NCBI GenBank assembly: GCA_947498595.1
Contig: CANMKX010000027.1
Span: forward strand, 1 to 55,979
DNA length: 55,979 nucleotides
Direction: 5' to 3'
Source of the DNA: an uncultured Aquimarina sp.
Lineage (GTDB): Bacteria > Bacteroidota > Bacteroidia > Flavobacteriales > Flavobacteriaceae
In this document: positions 16,510-26,495 of the stretch, in pieces
Numbering within the stretch: position 1 is the stretch's first letter
Layout: the number at the start of each line of letters is the position of its first letter
Translations under genes and position numbers: made by a program
The notes under the pieces: model-generated
Databases searched by the model: none
Told to the model about the DNA's origin: nothing
The model's input: the letters and a program-made list of their open reading frames with translations, nothing else

Positions 16510-17463
16510 ATGATTGTTAGTATTCTATATGTAATTATAGGCTTTGTATTGTTAGTAGTTGGGGGAGAATACCTTGTGCGTTCTTCTGTAGGACTATCTT
16601 TTAGGTTGAAACTCTCAAAAATGGTTATAGGATTAACGGTAGTATCTTTTGCTACTTCTGCGCCAGAGTTATTAGTGAGTTTACAAGCAGCTCTTAATGG
16701 ATTATCAGATATATCTTTAGGTAACGTAATAGGGTCTAATATTGCAAATATAGGATTGGTACTGGGGATTACAGCTATCATAGGACCATTAGCTATTGAT
16801 AAAGATTTTTACAAATTTAATTGGCCTGTCATGGTTTTATTATCACTAGCATTATATGTAGTATTAGACAACGATGGTGTTTTGAGTAGAATAGAAGGAG
16901 GGCTTTTATTGTTAGCATTAATTATATATTTAATATTATTAATTAGAAGAGCTCGCAGAAATACTGATGCTATGGTTGAAGAAGTAGATGAAGCATTAGA
17001 AAAAACAACAAATTTTAAAATTGTGATATGGTTACTTATAGGAGCATTAGCATTATATTTTGGATCAGAGTTGTTGGTAAGTGGAGCAGAAGAAATAGCC
17101 AAAGCTATGGGAATTAGTGAAGGTGTAATTGCAGTTACTTTAATAGCCGTGGGAACAAGTGTGCCAGAGTTGGCTGCATCTGTAATTGCAGCACTAAAAC
17201 AAGAAAAAGCAATCTCATTAGGAAATTTAATTGGATCAAATATATTTAATATTGCATCTGTATTAGGAATAACTGCATTAATTCAACCAATAAAGGCTAA
17301 TGATGCAGCATTGATGGATGTTAATATTTTATGGATGTTAGGTTTTGCTTTAGTATTACTACCTCTAGCGTTTTTACCTAAACGAATGACGTTGGGTAGG
17401 ATTAAAGGTTTTTTGATATTTGGTGCTTATTGTGTTTTTGTAGCAATGGTATTTTTAAAATAA
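16510..17463 (+). CDS. Calcium/sodium antiporter (CaCA family, YrbG-like)
   Basis: 317 residues, almost entirely membrane helices, in two homologous halves. The alpha repeats are visible as SFATSAPELLVS and GNVIGSNIANIGLVLG in the first half, and VGTSVPELAASV and GNLIGSNIFNIASVLG in the second. These carry the Glu residues that bind Ca2+ and Na+. The acidic loop between the halves (VEEVDEALEK) is cytoplasmic. It exchanges Na+ for Ca2+ across the inner membrane. It is a single gene, convergent with the T9SS protein, separated by a strong shared terminator. Confidence 0.93.
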   Translation: MIVSILYVIIGFVLLVVGGEYLVRSSVGLSFRLKLSKMVIGLTVVSFATSAPELLVSLQAALNGLSDISLGNVIGSNIANIGLVLGITAIIGPLAIDKDFYKFNWPVMVLLSLALYVVLDNDGVLSRIEGGLLLLALIIYLILLIRRARRNTDAMVEEVDEALEKTTNFKIVIWLLIGALALYFGSELLVSGAEEIAKAMGISEGVIAVTLIAVGTSVPELAASVIAALKQEKAISLGNLIGSNIFNIASVLGITALIQPIKANDAALMDVNILWMLGFALVLLPLAFLPKRMTLGRIKGFLIFGAYCVFVAMVFLK

Positions 17464-17689
17464 ATAGACGATTAAATAGTATTAAAAATAATAACTTTTT
17501 TAGAGTTTATAAGACTGGTTTATCTTGTGTACAATGTATTTAAATAAGAACTTAATTGTTTTGTTTAAAGTATTTAGAAAACTAATTATTACTGAATTTT
17601 GAATGCGACTTTATGATACTATAAATTGTAATTCAGTTTTTTAGAATAGTAAATAAGGGAAATAGAAAAGTGATTTCAGAATAAAATTT

Positions 17690-17739
17690 ACACAAACAAA
17701 AAAGGCGATTCAAATTTGAATCGCCTTTTTTGTTTGTGT
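17690..17739. terminator. Bidirectional terminator, 25-bp perfect stem
   Basis: The 25 bases from 17690 (ACACAAACAAAAAAGGCGAT...) are exactly complementary to 17715-17739 with no unpaired loop bases in the palindrome. A/T runs on both sides of the GC core let it terminate both the antiporter gene and the convergent T9SS protein gene. Confidence 0.9.
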
Positions 17740-17768
17740 TCTAAATGTAAGTAGTAGATTTTAATCAA

Positions 17769-20700
17769 TTATCGTTTTAGTGAGAAATGATTCGTAAATA
17801 CTTCATCAGATAAAGTAACTTTAAACCAATAATCTGTTGAAGGTAGAGGTCTACCATTATAGGTTCCATCCCAACCTTCAGAAACAGAGTTTAGGGATGT
17901 TATAAATTTACCATATCTATCAAAAATTTGTATTTGGGCTTCACTTCTGTGAATGATTCCTTGAATTTGCCATCTTTCATTAAACCCATCTCCATTAGGA
18001 GTGAAGAACCTAGGATAATCCAAAATAAAGACTTCTTGTTCTACCATTCCACAACCATAAATATCTCTAACTCTAACAATATACCTTCCACCAGGAACTC
18101 TTGTAAATGTATGACTTAGTTCCTCATTAGGAGTTGTCCAATCATAAGTGTCTTCTTCACCTTCTAATTGTACTTCAAAATCACTGAAACCACTCGTAAC
18201 AATTACTTGAACAGTATTAGTTCCACCTCTAAAATTCGTCACGTTTACAGCTTCAATAGGAGGAACTTCTTCTCTTGTAACTTCTACAGAAGTTGTATAG
18301 TTACAGTTTGTAGTGTATAGTGTATGCGTAACAGTAGCAGCATATGTACCATTGGTATCTACAGTGATAGAAGGACCAGTTTCTCCAGTAATTATTTGAC
18401 CATCCAAAGACCATTCAAAAGTGTAATTGTCAATAGGGAAACCAGTATCAATGATAGCAGTTTCTGTAATAACACCATCAGTTGCACATAGTCTTATAGG
18501 ACCGTCTAAAGAAAAGATAGGAGTAGGTCTTAATAACAATTCTAAAGGCCTAATTACACTACAACCAGAGTTATTTGATATAGTTCTATAAAAGACCGTT
18601 TGAGGATTGCTAGTATTCTCAATCTCATCTGGTAACTCATTTTCTTCGTTTTCTGCATCTTCTTGTGTCGCATAGTATCTAACAGTATAATCACTAGGGT
18701 TTAGACCATTTAATAATTCGGTTACTCTCGTAGTTAGATCAAAAGTTTCAACATCATCATTTTCATCATCACAAAGTTCATAAGGACTTAAAGTATGAAT
18801 TACTCTAGGAAGTACTTCTATATCTACTTCAAATGAATGTGTTTGAAAACAATTGGTAGTTGTATTTGTTACACGAACAAATAATAATTCGGTTACAGTA
18901 TTATTTGTGTATGGATCAGGTAAAGGATCAACATCATTATCTGCATCATTTTGATTTGCATGATATGATATAGTCAAACCTGTTGGATCATCAATTAATT
19001 GTGCTGTAAATTGATCATTAGGACTATAGGTAAAGAGTCCATCCTGTGTATCATCTGTATCACAAATTAAGAAATTAGTTACATTGTTGATTACAGGTAG
19101 GGGATTTACAATTAAATCAATAGGCACCACAGTGAAACATGCAGGAACACTTTGTACTCTAGCATAGATACGTTGTGTAGCAGGTTGCTCATTTGTATAG
19201 CTATCTGGAGTCGTTATCAATGTAGTTGAAGTAGCATTAATAGCGTCAACTTCATTCGTATAATAAGCAGCAGTTAAGCCTGCAATTCCTCTAAAAATAT
19301 CTAAGCCTGCAGCATTTTCTACAAGAATTAGATTAAAAGTACCTAATTGATCTGTATCATTTCCATTTGTGTCATCACATACTTCTAAAACTAAAGGAGT
19401 TGTAATAGCAACTGGTTGAGGATGTAAGATTAAATCGTAGCTAGCAGAAGTTGGACATAAACTACCAAGATCAACAACACGTACATATATAGTTTGTGTA
19501 GTCGCATTGGTATTATAATTAGTAGGGTTAGTAATTGCATTAACTCCATTTAGAGCATCATCTTCTGATAAGTGATACGTAAAAGGCTGTTCTAACGTTG
19601 TAGGATCTAAACCATTAAGTATAAAAGTATCATGTACTGTTAAATCAAAAGTTTCTATCATATTATTATCAATATCACAGGCCTCAAGATCATCTGGGTT
19701 TGGATTGATAGCAGGAGGAGGAAGTACAATTAATTCAAAAGAAGTAGTAGCAAAACAACCTGTGACATTATTTTCAACTCGAACAAATATTGTTCTGTTA
19801 GGAGCAGTGTGATTATTCGCTAATCCGATAGCGTTGGTACCATTGACAGCTCTATCCATTGTTGTGTGATAGGTAACAGTCATTCCAGTTTGTCCACCTA
19901 AAATACCATCACGAGTGGTCGTAAGATCAAATGAAGCTTCTCCATCAAAATCTGTATCACATTCAATTAAAGGATCAATACTTGGGTTTCTAATTTCTGG
20001 ATTAGGAACTACTAAAAAGTCAAAAGGAACAACTTCAAAACAATTTGGGTTAGGTATAAATTCAAGCCTAGCAAATAAAGTTCCCATATTAGGAGAACCT
20101 GTATTGGTGTAATTTGTAAAATCGGCAATGGTACTTGCTCCCCCAGCAGTTGCATCAGCCATATTTTCATAATATAGTACTTGAAATTCAGCATCATTTA
20201 ATGTATCAATAATATCATCATCATGCTGTGTAAGATCAAAAGTAGTGACACCATCGATAGTTCCATCCTCACATGCTGTTAATGTTTCAAGCATTGCAGG
20301 AACAGGAACGTCATTAAGAGTAATTAAAATTTCGTCTTGAGAGGTACAAACAAAACCACTTTCGTTGATTGTAACTTCAACTCTATAAGTACCAGTAGCA
20401 CTAGCAACCAAAGTTGGAGCAGTATATGGCATAGGAGGTACAGCACCATCGGTAATCTGTACACCGTCTAAAAACCATTCATACATTGCAGATGGATTGA
20501 TTAAAGTAGCGTCTAAAAGAGTATTAGCAGCCGCACCACATAAAAATTGATCAGCTCCTAAATTAACTCCCGTATTAAAACTATCTGCTTCAAGAAATAC
20601 AGCTACATCATATAACTGATCTCTAAAATCGGCTACTATTAATTTTATTTCATAATCAGTTCCAGCAACAACATCAGTAGAAGCAGTTAAAACTTCAGTT

Positions 20701-21440
20701 CTACCATTGTAATTTGTGTGACCTATATTATAACCTTCAAAAAAACCTTCGTTAATAGCAGGACACTCTTCATCTCCTGAATTAGGATCATTAATAACAG
20801 GATGTATATTTGTAACTGTAACTGGAGTTGTACCATCAGGAAGTAAAGCTATATTTCTATAAGGAGCTGTTGATCCAGCTTCTCTAATAAGAAAAGCAAA
20901 ACCATCAGAAAAATTACAAGGAAACGCTCCACTATATTCTTCTGAAGCTAATATATAATTAAAGCTTACAAAATCAGATAAAGCTGTAAAACCAAATACA
21001 AGTGACGTTGTATTTTGTAATCTAGCATTAGGATCCGTAATATTTAACGCTTGTCTTAAATCTAAATCTTCATTAATCCAATTATCGCTTTGATCACTCA
21101 ATGTACCATTAATAGGAGTGTTTCCAGCACTAAATGCTTTACCAGAGGTAAGAATAAGCCCTCTGTCAAAAGGAAAGCCACTACCGTTGCTAGTAAAATA
21201 CCCATAACTTTTATCAGCAGAATCTGCTGCTGTAAAATCTGGATTTGATTCGTCGCTGATCCATTGCAAATTTACACAATCATCAACCAGTACATTTTGT
21301 ACCAATTCTTCAGGTGACATAATTGCTTCTGGAGTCATAGGGTCATTTACTTGAATCATTTGAGACCAAGAAAACTGACTAATAAATAAGAGTAAAATGG
21401 TTAGGGGGAAGCTAACTCGTTGGATATAATTAGTAAGCAT
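17769..21440 (-). CDS. Large secreted protein: choice-of-anchor L domain, six repeated modules, T9SS type B sorting domain
   Basis: 1223 residues. A signal peptide (about 1-26) is followed by a choice-of-anchor L domain (about 45-290), recognised by GYFTSNGSGFPFDRGLILTS and FNYILASEEY. An Ig-like stretch comes next, then about six modules of 90-100 residues, each opening with a Cys-Asp pattern such as ACDIDNNMIETFDLT or LCDDENDDVETFDLT and containing a YY/YH motif. The last 85 residues are a gliding-motility-associated type B tail: DYPRFFTPNGDGFNERW, IFDRYGK, GWDGTYNGRPLPSTDYWF and a terminal LKR. It should be exported through the T9SS and displayed on or released from the surface, probably as an adhesin. 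No PorP/SprF partner gene is adjacent. Confidence 0.88.
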   Translation of the reverse strand: MLTNYIQRVSFPLTILLLFISQFSWSQMIQVNDPMTPEAIMSPEELVQNVLVDDCVNLQWISDESNPDFTAADSADKSYGYFTSNGSGFPFDRGLILTSGKAFSAGNTPINGTLSDQSDNWINEDLDLRQALNITDPNARLQNTTSLVFGFTALSDFVSFNYILASEEYSGAFPCNFSDGFAFLIREAGSTAPYRNIALLPDGTTPVTVTNIHPVINDPNSGDEECPAINEGFFEGYNIGHTNYNGRTEVLTASTDVVAGTDYEIKLIVADFRDQLYDVAVFLEADSFNTGVNLGADQFLCGAAANTLLDATLINPSAMYEWFLDGVQITDGAVPPMPYTAPTLVASATGTYRVEVTINESGFVCTSQDEILITLNDVPVPAMLETLTACEDGTIDGVTTFDLTQHDDDIIDTLNDAEFQVLYYENMADATAGGASTIADFTNYTNTGSPNMGTLFARLEFIPNPNCFEVVPFDFLVVPNPEIRNPSIDPLIECDTDFDGEASFDLTTTRDGILGGQTGMTVTYHTTMDRAVNGTNAIGLANNHTAPNRTIFVRVENNVTGCFATTSFELIVLPPPAINPNPDDLEACDIDNNMIETFDLTVHDTFILNGLDPTTLEQPFTYHLSEDDALNGVNAITNPTNYNTNATTQTIYVRVVDLGSLCPTSASYDLILHPQPVAITTPLVLEVCDDTNGNDTDQLGTFNLILVENAAGLDIFRGIAGLTAAYYTNEVDAINATSTTLITTPDSYTNEQPATQRIYARVQSVPACFTVVPIDLIVNPLPVINNVTNFLICDTDDTQDGLFTYSPNDQFTAQLIDDPTGLTISYHANQNDADNDVDPLPDPYTNNTVTELLFVRVTNTTTNCFQTHSFEVDIEVLPRVIHTLSPYELCDDENDDVETFDLTTRVTELLNGLNPSDYTVRYYATQEDAENEENELPDEIENTSNPQTVFYRTISNNSGCSVIRPLELLLRPTPIFSLDGPIRLCATDGVITETAIIDTGFPIDNYTFEWSLDGQIITGETGPSITVDTNGTYAATVTHTLYTTNCNYTTSVEVTREEVPPIEAVNVTNFRGGTNTVQVIVTSGFSDFEVQLEGEEDTYDWTTPNEELSHTFTRVPGGRYIVRVRDIYGCGMVEQEVFILDYPRFFTPNGDGFNERWQIQGIIHRSEAQIQIFDRYGKFITSLNSVSEGWDGTYNGRPLPSTDYWFKVTLSDEVFTNHFSLKR

Positions 21441-21471
21441 TAGTAAGTATTAAGTTAGGTTTGAATTCAGT

Positions 21472-21479
21472 CAAAGATA
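21472..21479 (-). promoter_or_regulatory. Candidate -7 box for the T9SS protein gene
   Basis: TATCTTTG on the minus strand fits TAnnTTTG, about 30 bases upstream of the start codon. No convincing TTG is seen at -33. The rest of the 325-base divergent region to glutamine synthetase holds only the opposing promoter. Confidence 0.5.
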
Positions 21480-21719
21480 AACAGTAGTAAATAAAAAAAT
21501 AATGTAAGATACGTTTTTTTATGTATTAATATAGGTAATGTGTTGATTTATAGTTGTTTTTATTGTTGTGTGTTACAAACTTAAATAAAATGATAACATT
21601 TATTTAATATATGGCTACTTGTTTAGTATGGTGCTGTTTTAATAAGGGTGTGCTTGTGTTATTTTGTATATTAAATTAATTTAACCGTATTTTTAATAGG
21701 GGTGTTTTGTGTTTTAATG

Positions 21720-21748
21720 TTGTTTTTAAGATAAAAAGGGTATATTTG
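21720..21748 (+). promoter_or_regulatory. Promoter of glutamine synthetase III
   Basis: TTG at 21720, 18 bases and TATATTTG at 21741-21748, 17 bases before the ATG at 21766, is a close match to the Bacteroidota promoter. Confidence 0.75.
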
Positions 21749-21765
21749 TTGAAAATGTATATACC

Positions 21766-23952
21766 ATGTCAACACTAAGATTTCAAGCATTAAAAGAAAC
21801 TTTAAGTAGAAAAGCAATTCATATTGAAGAATCAGAAAGACGTTCCGCTATTTTTGGAGAAAATGTATTTGATCAAAATGCAATGCTTCAATGTTTAACA
21901 AAAGATGCCTATAATAGTGTAATGGATGCTATAGAAAATGGATCTAAGATTGATCGAAAAATAGCAGATCAGATTTCTTCATCAATGAAAGATTGGGCTT
22001 TGTCAAAAGGAGTGACTCATTATACACATTGGTTTCAACCATTAACAGGAGTTACAGCAGAAAAGCATGATGCCTTTTTTGAAACTGTAGGAAATGGAAG
22101 AGCAATTGAAAAATTTGGAGGAGGACAATTAGTACAACAAGAACCAGATGCATCGTCATTCCCAAATGGAGGTATTCGTAATACTTTTGAAGCAAGAGGA
22201 TATACAGCATGGGATCCTACTTCTCCAGCATTTATATATGGATCGACATTATGTATCCCTACAGTATTTGTATCGTATACAGGAGAAGCATTAGATTATA
22301 AAACACCTTTATTAAGAGCTTTACAAGCAGTTGATGGAGCTGCTACAGCTGTTGCTAAATATTTTGATAAAAATGTTAAAAAAGTAAATGCATCTTTAGG
22401 ATGGGAACAAGAATACTTTTTGATAGATAGTGCATTAGCTGCATCTAGACCAGATATTGTAATGACAGGAAGAACACTGTTAGGACATTCACCAGCTAAA
22501 GGACAACAATTAGATGATCATTATTTTGGTAGTATTCCTGTTCGAGCACTATCATTTATGAGAGATCTAGAAATAGAATGCATGCGTTTAGGAATTCCAG
22601 TTAAAACTAGACATAATGAAGTAGCACCAAATCAATTTGAATTAGCACCTATATATGAAGAAACGAATTTAGCAGTAGATCATAATTCGTTATTAATGGA
22701 TGTGATGGGGAAAGTTGGCGCAAGACATAGCTTTAAGGTACTATTACATGAGAAACCATTTGCAGGAATTAACGGATCAGGTAAGCATAACAATTGGTCT
22801 TTAAGTACAAATACTGGAGTTAATTTATTAGGGCCAGGAAAAACACCGATGAGTAACTTGCAGTTTTTAACGTTTTTTATAAATACAATAAAAGCTATTT
22901 ATGAAAATGAGGAATTGATGAGAGCAGGAATAGCCTCAGCAAGTAATGATCATAGATTAGGAGCTAATGAGGCACCACCTGCAATTATTTCGGTATTTAT
23001 AGGAGAACAATTATCTGCCGTATTAAAAGAATTAGAAGGAGTAACTGATGGAAAATTATCTCCTCAAGAAAAAACAGACCTTAAATTAAATGTTGTTGGT
23101 AAAATACCTGAAATATTATTAGATAATACAGATCGTAATCGTACATCTCCTTTCGCATTTACAGGAAACAAATTTGAATATAGAGCAGTAGGTTCTACGG
23201 CAAATTGTGCTAATCCAATGACTATCTTAAACACAATTGTAGCTAAGCAATTAAAAGAGTTTAAGGTTGAGGTAGATACACTAATAGAAGAAAAAGATCT
23301 AAAGAAAGATGAAGCGATTTTTAATGTACTAAGAGAGTATATTAAACAATCAAAAAATATTCTTTTTGAAGGTAATGGATATGGGAAAGAATGGGAGAAA
23401 GAAGCTGAAAAAAGAGGCCTAAGTAATAATAAAACTACTCCAGATGCATTGAAAGCTAAAGTATCAGAGAAATCGATTGCTTTATTCAAAGAAATGGGAG
23501 TAATGAATACTGTCGAAGCACAAGCTAGATACGAAATTGAAATTGAAGAATACGTAATGCGAATCCAAATTGAAGGAAGAGTATTAGGAGATATTGCTAG
23601 AAATCATGTAATACCAACAGCTATTAGATATCAAAATATATTAATTAACAACGTTACAGGATTAAAAGATTTATACGGTAAAGAATATAAGAAATTTGCT
23701 GAAGAACAATTAGAAATTATTGAATCGATTTCGAAACATATTAGTAAGATTAATAATAATGTTACTAAGATGATAAATGAACGTAAAAAAGCAAATAAAT
23801 TAGAAGATCTAGAACAAAAAGCACAAGATTATTGTTATAAAGTGAAACCATTCTTTGAAGAAATTCGATATAGTTGTGATAAATTAGAGTTATTGGTAGA
23901 AGATGAATTATGGCCATTAACTAAATATAGAGAGTTATTGTTTGTAAGATAA
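21766..23952 (+). CDS. glnN: Glutamine synthetase, type III
   Basis: 728 residues, the usual length of the GSIII class found in Bacteroidota. Characteristic segments are HYTHWFQPLTG with the following EKHDAF, the glutamate/metal-binding GWEQEYF, RHNEVAPNQFELAPI, and the ATP-binding region NGSGKHNNWS. The C-terminal helical extension from about residue 600 is class-specific. It makes glutamine from glutamate, ammonia and ATP in the cytoplasm and is the main ammonium-assimilating step. It is a single gene with its own promoter and a strong terminator. Confidence 0.97.
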   Translation: MSTLRFQALKETLSRKAIHIEESERRSAIFGENVFDQNAMLQCLTKDAYNSVMDAIENGSKIDRKIADQISSSMKDWALSKGVTHYTHWFQPLTGVTAEKHDAFFETVGNGRAIEKFGGGQLVQQEPDASSFPNGGIRNTFEARGYTAWDPTSPAFIYGSTLCIPTVFVSYTGEALDYKTPLLRALQAVDGAATAVAKYFDKNVKKVNASLGWEQEYFLIDSALAASRPDIVMTGRTLLGHSPAKGQQLDDHYFGSIPVRALSFMRDLEIECMRLGIPVKTRHNEVAPNQFELAPIYEETNLAVDHNSLLMDVMGKVGARHSFKVLLHEKPFAGINGSGKHNNWSLSTNTGVNLLGPGKTPMSNLQFLTFFINTIKAIYENEELMRAGIASASNDHRLGANEAPPAIISVFIGEQLSAVLKELEGVTDGKLSPQEKTDLKLNVVGKIPEILLDNTDRNRTSPFAFTGNKFEYRAVGSTANCANPMTILNTIVAKQLKEFKVEVDTLIEEKDLKKDEAIFNVLREYIKQSKNILFEGNGYGKEWEKEAEKRGLSNNKTTPDALKAKVSEKSIALFKEMGVMNTVEAQARYEIEIEEYVMRIQIEGRVLGDIARNHVIPTAIRYQNILINNVTGLKDLYGKEYKKFAEEQLEIIESISKHISKINNNVTKMINERKKANKLEDLEQKAQDYCYKVKPFFEEIRYSCDKLELLVEDELWPLTKYRELLFVR

Positions 23953-24028
23953 TGAGAGAAAAATCCTACTTAAGTAGTTGTTTTTCTTTTAGTTATGAAA
24001 ATTTAACATATCTGCGATAACCGTAATT

Positions 24029-24063
24029 AAAACCACAAAAAACCGTATGTTTTTTGTGGTTTT
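24029..24063 (+). terminator. Terminator of glutamine synthetase
   Basis: AAAACCACAAAAAAC and its exact complement form a 15-bp stem around a CGTAT loop, followed by T residues. The next 240 bases up to the curli operon contain no gene and no clear TAnnTTTG promoter. Confidence 0.88.
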
Positions 24064-24305
24064 TCGTTTTGCAGTTTATCGAATAGTATGAGAAATTTAT
24101 TTTTTAAACTATTTAATTTTATACTTTAGTACTGTTGAAATATTAGAACAATATACAACACACCCTCCCCTAAATAATATCCCAATTATATATCCCCGAA
24201 CCCCATTTATTGACATTGATATATTAGAATAATAATATTCTATTATCGGTCATTGTTGTACCCCATATTAAAATTGAATTTTAACCAATTTAAATATATT
24301 ACACG

Positions 24306-25904
24306 ATGAAAAAGTTAGTATTAGGTATAGCGGCGATGCTAGTATCGGTAGCTATGGTTGCTCAGGCAAATACGAGTAACGTGAATCAATCAGGAACAGC
24401 TAATGGAGCTACAGTTACACAAGCCGGATCAAGCAACACTTCCGATGTAAATCAATTTGGATTAAACGGTACAGGAAGTGGTATTGAAAACGAATCAGTA
24501 GTGAATCAATCTGGTGCAAGTAATGATTCAAAAATTAAACAAGCTGGAGATTATAACGGAGCGAATGTGTTACAAATAGGAGCTACAAACTCAGCAGAAG
24601 TCGATCAAGGAGTTGGATATGCCGAAGATAACAGTGCTATGATTACTCAAATGGGAAGTGATAATAGTGCATTTCAAAGACAACGCTATGATAATAATAG
24701 TGCAGAGGTGATCCAAATGGGAGATAATAATAGTTCACGACAACTTCAAACAAGTGGACCAAACCAATCAGCAGGAAATACCGCTTATGGAGAACAATGG
24801 GGAACAGATAACACATTGTTACAAAATCAACGAGGACATACCAATAGTGCAACATCATACCAAGGTAGCGGAGTTTTAGATTCTAGTAGAGGAGGATTAG
24901 TAGAACAGTTACAAGATGGAGATGACAATACAGCGTATGCAGAGCAAGAACAAGACGATAATACTATTTACCAAGAGCAAATAGGAGATGATAATAGTGC
25001 TAGAGCTACACAAAATTTATCTACTGCTGGAGGAGAAAATGAAGCAGATCAATATCAAGAAGGAGATGCTAATAGAGCGTACTCAAGTCAAGAAGGTTCA
25101 AGAAATATGGTAGACCAAGATCAAGTTGGAGATCGTAACTGGGCAAGATCTAGACAAAGAGGTGATGATAATGCTAGTAGTATAGATCAAGATGGAGACC
25201 GTAACTGGGCAAATTCAAGACAAAGAGGCGATGATAACTCTAGCGATATAGATCAAGATGGGTACCGTAATAGAGCAAGTATGAATCAGAGAGGCGATGA
25301 TAACACAGCTTCTCAAACTCAAGATGGAGCATTTAATAGAGCAAGCGGAGTACAAAAGGGTGATGATAATAGCCTAATTCAAGATCAAGATGGATATAGA
25401 AATAACGCAAGATCACGTCAAGGAGATATGGCATCTGCATCTAATAACGGAATTGTAGAACAATACCAAGATGGAGTACGTAACGATGCTTATGCAGAAC
25501 AACATGATGAGAGTAACGAAATCTATCAAGTTCAAGTAGGAAGAAATAATACAGCAAGTGCTATTCAAAATGCTTCAACTGCAGGAGGAAGTAATCTAGC
25601 TGTTCAACTTCAATTTGGTATAGGAAATTCAGCAACAATTACTCAAGAAGGATCAGGACTTTTATTAGGAGAATCTAACATAGCAGGACAAGTTCAATTT
25701 GGAATAGGAAATACAGCAACAACAGCGCAAAACGGAGCAAATAATGTAAGCGGAATGTTACAAATAGGACTTGGTAACACAGCAACAGATACTCAAATAG
25801 GAGATGGTAACTTAAGTTTAGTAGGACAGTATGGAGCAGGACATATTAGTACTGTATTACAAACGGGAGTAGGAAACACTTCACTAGTATTACAAAGTAA
25901 CTAA
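24306..25904 (+). CDS. Large curlin-repeat amyloid fibre protein (CsgA-like)
   Basis: 532 residues: a signal peptide (about 1-20, ending MVAQA) followed entirely by curlin repeats of 19-23 residues with the N-x-A-x-x-x-Q-x-G-x-x-N pattern, such as ASVNQ/ATVTQAGSSN and ATDTQIGDGN. E. coli CsgA has five repeats in about 150 residues; here there are more than twenty. Residues 275-340 hold a 22-residue unit (DRNWA-x-SRQRGDDN-x-SS-x-IDQDG) repeated every 66 bases from 25131. Residues about 196-245 recur in altered form at about 382-431. It is expected to be secreted by CsgG and to polymerise outside the cell. It is the first gene of the curli operon. Confidence 0.93.
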   Translation: MKKLVLGIAAMLVSVAMVAQANTSNVNQSGTANGATVTQAGSSNTSDVNQFGLNGTGSGIENESVVNQSGASNDSKIKQAGDYNGANVLQIGATNSAEVDQGVGYAEDNSAMITQMGSDNSAFQRQRYDNNSAEVIQMGDNNSSRQLQTSGPNQSAGNTAYGEQWGTDNTLLQNQRGHTNSATSYQGSGVLDSSRGGLVEQLQDGDDNTAYAEQEQDDNTIYQEQIGDDNSARATQNLSTAGGENEADQYQEGDANRAYSSQEGSRNMVDQDQVGDRNWARSRQRGDDNASSIDQDGDRNWANSRQRGDDNSSDIDQDGYRNRASMNQRGDDNTASQTQDGAFNRASGVQKGDDNSLIQDQDGYRNNARSRQGDMASASNNGIVEQYQDGVRNDAYAEQHDESNEIYQVQVGRNNTASAIQNASTAGGSNLAVQLQFGIGNSATITQEGSGLLLGESNIAGQVQFGIGNTATTAQNGANNVSGMLQIGLGNTATDTQIGDGNLSLVGQYGAGHISTVLQTGVGNTSLVLQSN

Positions 25905-25924
25905 GATATCGTATAATTATAAAT

Positions 25925-25952
25925 AAGAGGAGTGCAATTAGGTGCTCCTCTT
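25925..25952 (+). terminator. Hairpin after the fibre subunit gene, possible attenuator
   Basis: AAGAGGAG and CTCCTCTT form an 8-bp stem with a 12-base loop followed by TTATTT, 20 bases after the CsgA-like stop codon and ahead of the next curli gene. It could partly terminate transcription, or protect the 3' end of the upstream mRNA, so that the fibre subunit is made in excess. Confidence 0.55.
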
Positions 25953-25971
25953 TTATTTAAAAAACACTCTG

Positions 25972-26484
25972 ATGAAAAATTATATCAAAAAATATAATAC
26001 TGTATTTGTAGTTATTGTGTTGATATTTTGTAACTTAGGGTATGCTCAGGATATAACAGATTCAAATTATAAAGAACTAAAACAAAAGGAACTTGAAATT
26101 TTAAATCAAACAACTAAGCAAACTACAATTACAACAAAACAAACGAGTAGCTCATCTGTTTTTATACAACAGATAGGATATAAAAATACAATACAGACAG
26201 AAATTGATGCTTCGTATTCTCAAATTCAAATAGAACAACGAGGAGAATATAATCAAGTAGAAATACGCGAAATATCAAAAGAAATAACGAAAACTATAAG
26301 ACAAATAGGAAGAGATAATCGAATAGGTGACTTTTCTATTGACTCAGAAGTTATTACAAATTTAGAATTGAATCAATCTGGAAATAATTTAATTTTTGAA
26401 AGACAAGGGATCAATGAATTATCAAAAAATATGAAATTTTCAATGTCTGGAAATAATAAGACCATAATAATAAGGAGTTTCTAA
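25972..26484 (+). CDS. CsgB-like minor curlin subunit
   Basis: 170 residues from the ATG at 25972; a start 10 codons upstream exists, but it would put MLLFYLKNTL ahead of an otherwise ordinary signal peptide (MKNYIKKYNTVFVVIVLIF to YAQ). The mature part is short, with imperfect curlin-type units (IQQIGYKNTIQ, IEQRGEYNQVEI, IRQIGRDNRIG, LNQSGNNLIF) at about 22-residue spacing. Its position after the major subunit and ahead of the secretion genes suits a nucleator such as CsgB. It has more Lys, Glu and Ile and fewer Ala than the major subunit. Nucleation is inferred. Confidence 0.72.
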   Translation: MKNYIKKYNTVFVVIVLIFCNLGYAQDITDSNYKELKQKELEILNQTTKQTTITTKQTSSSSVFIQQIGYKNTIQTEIDASYSQIQIEQRGEYNQVEIREISKEITKTIRQIGRDNRIGDFSIDSEVITNLELNQSGNNLIFERQGINELSKNMKFSMSGNNKTIIIRSF

Positions 26485-26495
26485 AATGTTTAGAC

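Noticed and set aside
24306..25904. Regular short repeats as a possible CRISPR array
   Set aside because: The repeats are in frame, vary at third positions and encode curlin units; there are no unique spacers.
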